A stretch of 6,968 nt of DNA, taken from assembly GCA_041485845.1 (NCBI GenBank), contig JBGPKH010000491.1, forward strand, positions 1 to 6,968, in the 5' to 3' direction. Origin of the DNA: OMOG01 sp041485845 (GTDB lineage Bacteria; Acidobacteriota; Terriglobia; Bryobacterales; Bryobacteraceae). This document shows, one piece after another, positions 3,940-6,968 of this stretch (positions are counted from its first letter, which is position 1; each line of letters starts with the position of its first letter). The translations under genes were made by a program, and so were the position numbers. Under the pieces are notes generated by a model that worked only from the letters and a program-made list of their open reading frames with translations, searched no databases and had not been told where the DNA came from.

Positions 3940-6666
3940 CTACTTGCTGTCCGGGGCGCGGCGCCGCAGTTCGTCGAAGAAATTCAGCAGAAACGTCAGG
4001 TGCGTGGACTCGCTGTTCTTGCCGCCGGCGTCGTCCGCGACTATCGCCGCGAGGCGCTTGCCATCCGGCGCCAGATCGTAGTTGGGGTTATCGAGTTGCC
4101 GCAGGCGAGTCTCCGTCCACGCCCGGGGCCTCCCGGCCGCGAACAAGTCGCCCCCGGCTGTGTGGGTAGCCGTGTAGCTGACGGCCATCAAGCGCTGATC
4201 CGGGGCCAAAAAAAGCAGTTCACGGCCGTCTCGGGACCACATAGGATAGCTGCCTCCGCCCGTCGAAACCTGCCAGCGTCCTCCGGGGCCAGGGAACGGG
4301 CGCACGTACACTTCAGAGGTCCTGGACTCGTCCGACTGATACGCCACGAAGCGCCCGTCAGTCGAAAACGCCAGGTTGACTTCGTTGAAAGGCGTCCCCA
4401 GAAACAACTCCGCTTTGCCGAGCCGGAGCCCGAAAGTACCCTGCCCGCGATCGACTTCGACTGGCACTGTAAAGATGTCCTGGGAGCCGCCGTTCCCGCC
4501 CTGAGTGAAGGCCAGGCGCTTTCCGTCCGGTGAAAACGATGCTGGAGTCTCTAGAGGATTGCCCTCGGTCAGACGCTTGGGCTCGCCCGATCCGTCCGAG
4601 CGGACTCCGTACAGCCCGGGGGCAGCCTGGTTGTTGGATCGGAACACGATGTACTTCCCGTCGGGAGTCCACACAGGGTTGTTATTGAAGCCCGGCAGAA
4701 AAGTCAGGCGGGAAGAACTGTCCCGGTCCAGATCCTTCACCCAGACGTCGTTGTTCGTCGAATACGCCAGCCGCCTGCCGTCGGGCGAGAAGCGCGGCGA
4801 AAAGTATGTGCTGGGCTGCGCATGCAGCGGCTGCGTCTTACCGGAGATGTCTACCCAGGAAATCGACCACCCCTGCTCCTCTTGCTTTCCGGTGAGGTAC
4901 ACGAAAGTTCCCGGTCCGGCGGGCGCCCCCGCGAACGCAAAATCCCCGCCCCCTGGCCGTGAGCTGCTGACATCATCCAGAATGGGCACTGGGGAGCCAG
5001 TGGCCGCCAGGCGGCCTGGGTCGAACGGCACGGCGAAGAGCGTGGACTGGTGCATGTAGACGAGGTGGCCGGTGCCGTTGGAGCTGGTTGCATCGGCCAG
5101 ATAGCGAGGATAAAAGCCTCCTTTCAGAATCGTCTTCCGCTCGCCGGTTTTGAGTGAGATCGCCTCGATATTCGCGTCGTCGTAGCCTTGGATTCCTCCC
5201 GCCTGGATGGCCGAGGTAAACAGGACCGCCTGGCTCCCGGGAAGTACCTGCGGCCAGCGGTGGGTCACTTCACCGGCGTTCAACTTCGTCAGTGGTACGG
5301 GCATTCCGCCGCCGGAAGGGACCCGCGAGAGGACGGAGGTGAAACTCAGCGCCGTGATGATGGGGCCATCGTCGCCCCAGCTTCCGCCAAAGCCCGCGGG
5401 AGCGTCGCACAGCGTGACCGCCGCGCCGCCATCCAGCGCAATCTTCTTGAGCTTGCCATCGGCGAAGAACCCGATCCAATCCCCTTCTGGAGAGAAGAAT
5501 GGCCCCTGGGCGTTCTCGGTGCCTGTCAGCGGGATGACCTGGCTCTGATTCAGCAGGCGGGTGTGGAGGCGCACTTTGCCGTCCGTGCCGCGCAGCGAGA
5601 GTGCAAGGCGCGTCCCGTCCGGGGAAAGAGCCAGCATGTTGCCGCCGATTCCGTTAATGGCATTGCCCCTTGCCAGCGATGTCCCGGGCGCGATCTCCAC
5701 GTTCAGACGCATCAGGGGGCGAAGCGGTGCGGGCCGTGCCGCTCTGTACCAGCCCATACCGGAGATCATCAACGCGAGTGCCAGCACCGCCACCGCAATC
5801 CGCGGCCAGCGATCGGCTTTCGACGGCCCGGCCGCAACCTCCTGCGGCGGCGTCCGCAACTCGATCACGATGTCGCGCATCGACTGCCAGCGGTCTTCGG
5901 GATCCTTCGCTAGGCACCGCCGCACCAATCTTTCCAGCCACGCCGGGGTAAACGGCTCGACTGGCATCTTCGGAGGATCCGTGGCCAGGATCGCGCCGAC
6001 CAGGCTCTGGTAGTTTGCGCCCTGAAACGCCTTCTGCCCCGTCACCATCTCGTACAGCGTTGCGCCAAACGCCCAGATGTCCGACCGCGCATCGGCCTCT
6101 TTGCCGGCGAATTGCTCCGGAGCCATGTACTGCGGCGTACCCATCACGGTGCCTTCCGTCGTCAGCGCTTTGGTGAGAGTCTCTTCGGTGGGGCCGGGCT
6201 TCGACCCGGACTTGGCCAACCCGAAATCCAGCACCTTCACGCCGTCGCGCGTCAGCATGATGTTCTGCGGCTTGACGTCGCGATGGGTGACGCCGGCGCG
6301 ATGCGCGCGGTCGAGGGCATCGGCAATCTGGGCGGCGAGCTTGAGCGCTTGATCGAGCGGGAGCGCGCCCTTCTCAATGCGGGCGGCGAGCGTCTCGCCC
6401 TCGATCAGTTCCATCACCATGTAGCCCGGCCCGATATCGTGGAGTGTGCAGATATTCGGGTGATTCAGCGAGGCCACGGCGCGCGCTTCGCGTTCGAAGC
6501 GGGCACGCAGATCTTCGCGTTGGGCGACGTGGTCAGGCAGGACCTTGACGGCGACGGTGCGGTCGAGCCGCGTGTCACGGGCTTTGTACACTTCTCCCAT
6601 CCCGCCCGCACCGATGGCGGAGAGGATCTCGTAGGGACCGAGTTTTTCGCCGGCAGAGAGAGGCAT
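3940..6666 (-). CDS. Transmembrane Ser/Thr protein kinase with PD40/TolB-like propeller sensor
   Basis: A complete 908-residue Hanks-type kinase of the PknB-like class. Kinase domain, residues about 12-270: glycine loop IGAGGMGEV (18-26), ATP-anchoring Lys41, helix-C Glu60, catalytic loop HRDVKPQN (His128, Asp130, Asn135), DFG at 147-149, a Thr-rich activation segment (EETLTKALTTEGTVMGT), APEQ at 182-185 and ARSDIWAFG. All residues needed for activity are present. A linker leads to one membrane helix, about residues 287-306, without an N-terminal signal peptide, giving a cytoplasmic kinase and an outside sensor. From about 346 to the end, PD40-type blades recur: LALSPDGTRLAL, FFSPEGDWIGFF, FSPRFSPDGRRLAYS, VWTPDGKYIVF, FSPDGKRLAF, FSTDGRFVAY, WSRDGRELLFL. 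The ATG at 6666 gives the standard beginning MPLSAGEKLGPYEIL, though no clear ribosome site precedes it. It probably autophosphorylates and signals to unknown targets. Confidence 0.95.
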   Translation of the reverse strand: MPLSAGEKLGPYEILSAIGAGGMGEVYKARDTRLDRTVAVKVLPDHVAQREDLRARFEREARAVASLNHPNICTLHDIGPGYMVMELIEGETLAARIEKGALPLDQALKLAAQIADALDRAHRAGVTHRDVKPQNIMLTRDGVKVLDFGLAKSGSKPGPTEETLTKALTTEGTVMGTPQYMAPEQFAGKEADARSDIWAFGATLYEMVTGQKAFQGANYQSLVGAILATDPPKMPVEPFTPAWLERLVRRCLAKDPEDRWQSMRDIVIELRTPPQEVAAGPSKADRWPRIAVAVLALALMISGMGWYRAARPAPLRPLMRLNVEIAPGTSLARGNAINGIGGNMLALSPDGTRLALSLRGTDGKVRLHTRLLNQSQVIPLTGTENAQGPFFSPEGDWIGFFADGKLKKIALDGGAAVTLCDAPAGFGGSWGDDGPIITALSFTSVLSRVPSGGGMPVPLTKLNAGEVTHRWPQVLPGSQAVLFTSAIQAGGIQGYDDANIEAISLKTGERKTILKGGFYPRYLADATSSNGTGHLVYMHQSTLFAVPFDPGRLAATGSPVPILDDVSSSRPGGGDFAFAGAPAGPGTFVYLTGKQEEQGWSISWVDISGKTQPLHAQPSTYFSPRFSPDGRRLAYSTNNDVWVKDLDRDSSSRLTFLPGFNNNPVWTPDGKYIVFRSNNQAAPGLYGVRSDGSGEPKRLTEGNPLETPASFSPDGKRLAFTQGGNGGSQDIFTVPVEVDRGQGTFGLRLGKAELFLGTPFNEVNLAFSTDGRFVAYQSDESRTSEVYVRPFPGPGGRWQVSTGGGSYPMWSRDGRELLFLAPDQRLMAVSYTATHTAGGDLFAAGRPRAWTETRLRQLDNPNYDLAPDGKRLAAIVADDAGGKNSESTHLTFLLNFFDELRRRAPDSK

Positions 6667-6869
6667 GTTCGGAGTTCATCCCAGTGTACTTGAGGAAGCT
6701 GAAGCATGGACCCGAGGTGGCCTCCTCCCGGTTTGGGCCATCGACTGCCGACCCCTCCGGCCCAATGGAAGGGAAGGCGGTTCACTGCCCCATCGCGTTG
6801 GCAGCCCAGTCTGGGCGGTGTTGGCAGGCGCGAGTTGCTTCGGGACAACTGTCTACAGACGGACTCGTG
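6667..6869. other. Intergenic region ahead of the large kinase, with small dyads
   Basis: This stretch lies between the conserved end of the right-edge protein and the kinase start. It contains TTGGGCC/GGCCCAA (6733-6739 and 6759-6765, 19-base loop) and the near-perfect palindrome GCCCAG-T-CTGGGC (6804-6816). Just after the right-edge protein's conserved end is a nested set: CGAGT/ACTCG (6831-6835, 6863-6867), AGTTG/CAACT (6833-6837, 6846-6850) and GTCT/AGAC (6851-6860). I see no convincing -35/-10 pair for the kinase and no separate gene. Confidence 0.5.
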
Positions 6870-6968
6870 CTTCTTCAGAAGCGCGGGCCAGTTCTGAATT
6901 ACTGTCAAAGGCGGGGAGGACGTTGCAGTGTCCGTCTGGGCGACGATAAACCTCTGGCCATCGGCGGC
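6870..6968 (-). CDS. C-terminal end of another kinase/propeller protein (5' end outside window)
   Basis: The minus strand is open from the window edge and reads AADGQRFIVAQTDTATSS, then PPLTVIQNWPALLKK. This matches the ending of the broken kinase at 3295-3407 (AAADGKRFLLAAP...MAVLNWSPELKQ): last propeller strand, a variable proline-containing turn, then the NW...LK end. It is therefore the C-terminus of a propeller protein, most likely another kinase of the same architecture, although the kinase part is not visible. Family members normally stop right after LKK. Here no stop follows; the frame runs on for 134 further residues to 6465, through the intergenic region and over the start of the next kinase gene. 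The run-on residues do not look conserved, so I end the feature at the recognisable part. A lost stop or an indel near 6870 is likely. Confidence 0.65.

Noticed and set aside
3889..4533. Plus-strand open frame opposite the propeller of the intact kinase
   Set aside because: Antisense shadow of a strongly supported gene; composition is biased and no domain is seen.
5188..5913. 241-residue plus-strand frame opposite the intact kinase
   Set aside because: Same reason: antisense shadow rich in Arg, Ala and Gln with no recognisable motif.
6112..6693. 193-residue plus-strand frame opposite the kinase domain
   Set aside because: It is the reverse of conserved kinase codons and carries no independent homology signal.

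Overview
The window is GC-rich with strongly GC-biased third codon positions. It is dominated by transmembrane Hanks-type serine/threonine protein kinases fused to a C-terminal PD40/TolB-like beta-propeller. Several such genes close together, together with a small AbiEii-like nucleotidyltransferase pair, fit an acidobacterium, most likely of the Solibacter/Bryobacter type. That placement is inferred from gene families, not from a marker gene.

Layout from the left: (1) the last 22 codons of an unidentified + strand gene, followed by a strong 10-bp hairpin. (2) A minus-strand, translationally coupled two-gene pair (650 to 214): a small helical protein, then a nucleotidyltransferase-fold protein that is cut short and has lost both catalytic aspartates. 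(3) Divergent from this, a + strand kinase-propeller gene (743-3407) that is no longer one reading frame. A frameshift with a small deletion near 1018 separates N-lobe from C-lobe. An in-frame 69-bp insertion near 1890-1958 duplicates 36 bp of coding sequence. A one-base loss near 1968-1970 separates the membrane part from the propeller. (4) At its stop codon, an ATGA overlap begins an 11-codon stub (MTPGTTIAQLE) that looks like the N-terminus of another kinase of the same family, otherwise deleted. A hairpin follows. (5) A convergent minus-strand gene for a small dimeric alpha/beta-barrel-like protein with a lysine/arginine-rich tail. (6) A complete 908-residue minus-strand kinase-propeller protein (6666-3940). 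(7) An intergenic stretch with several small dyads, then, at the right edge, the C-terminal end of one more propeller protein on the minus strand, which appears to have lost its stop codon.

Only the 908-residue kinase and the small barrel protein look like complete intact genes. The rest reads as an eroding array of sensor kinases: one broken gene, one 11-codon stub and one gene end without a proper stop. The intact kinase probably phosphorylates cytoplasmic targets in response to something sensed by its extracytoplasmic propeller, but neither ligand nor substrate can be read from the sequence. I do not see a clearly new multi-gene system. The most unusual items are the 36/33/36-bp repeat inside the kinase gene, the double aspartate loss in the nucleotidyltransferase, and the kinase stub at the ATGA junction.
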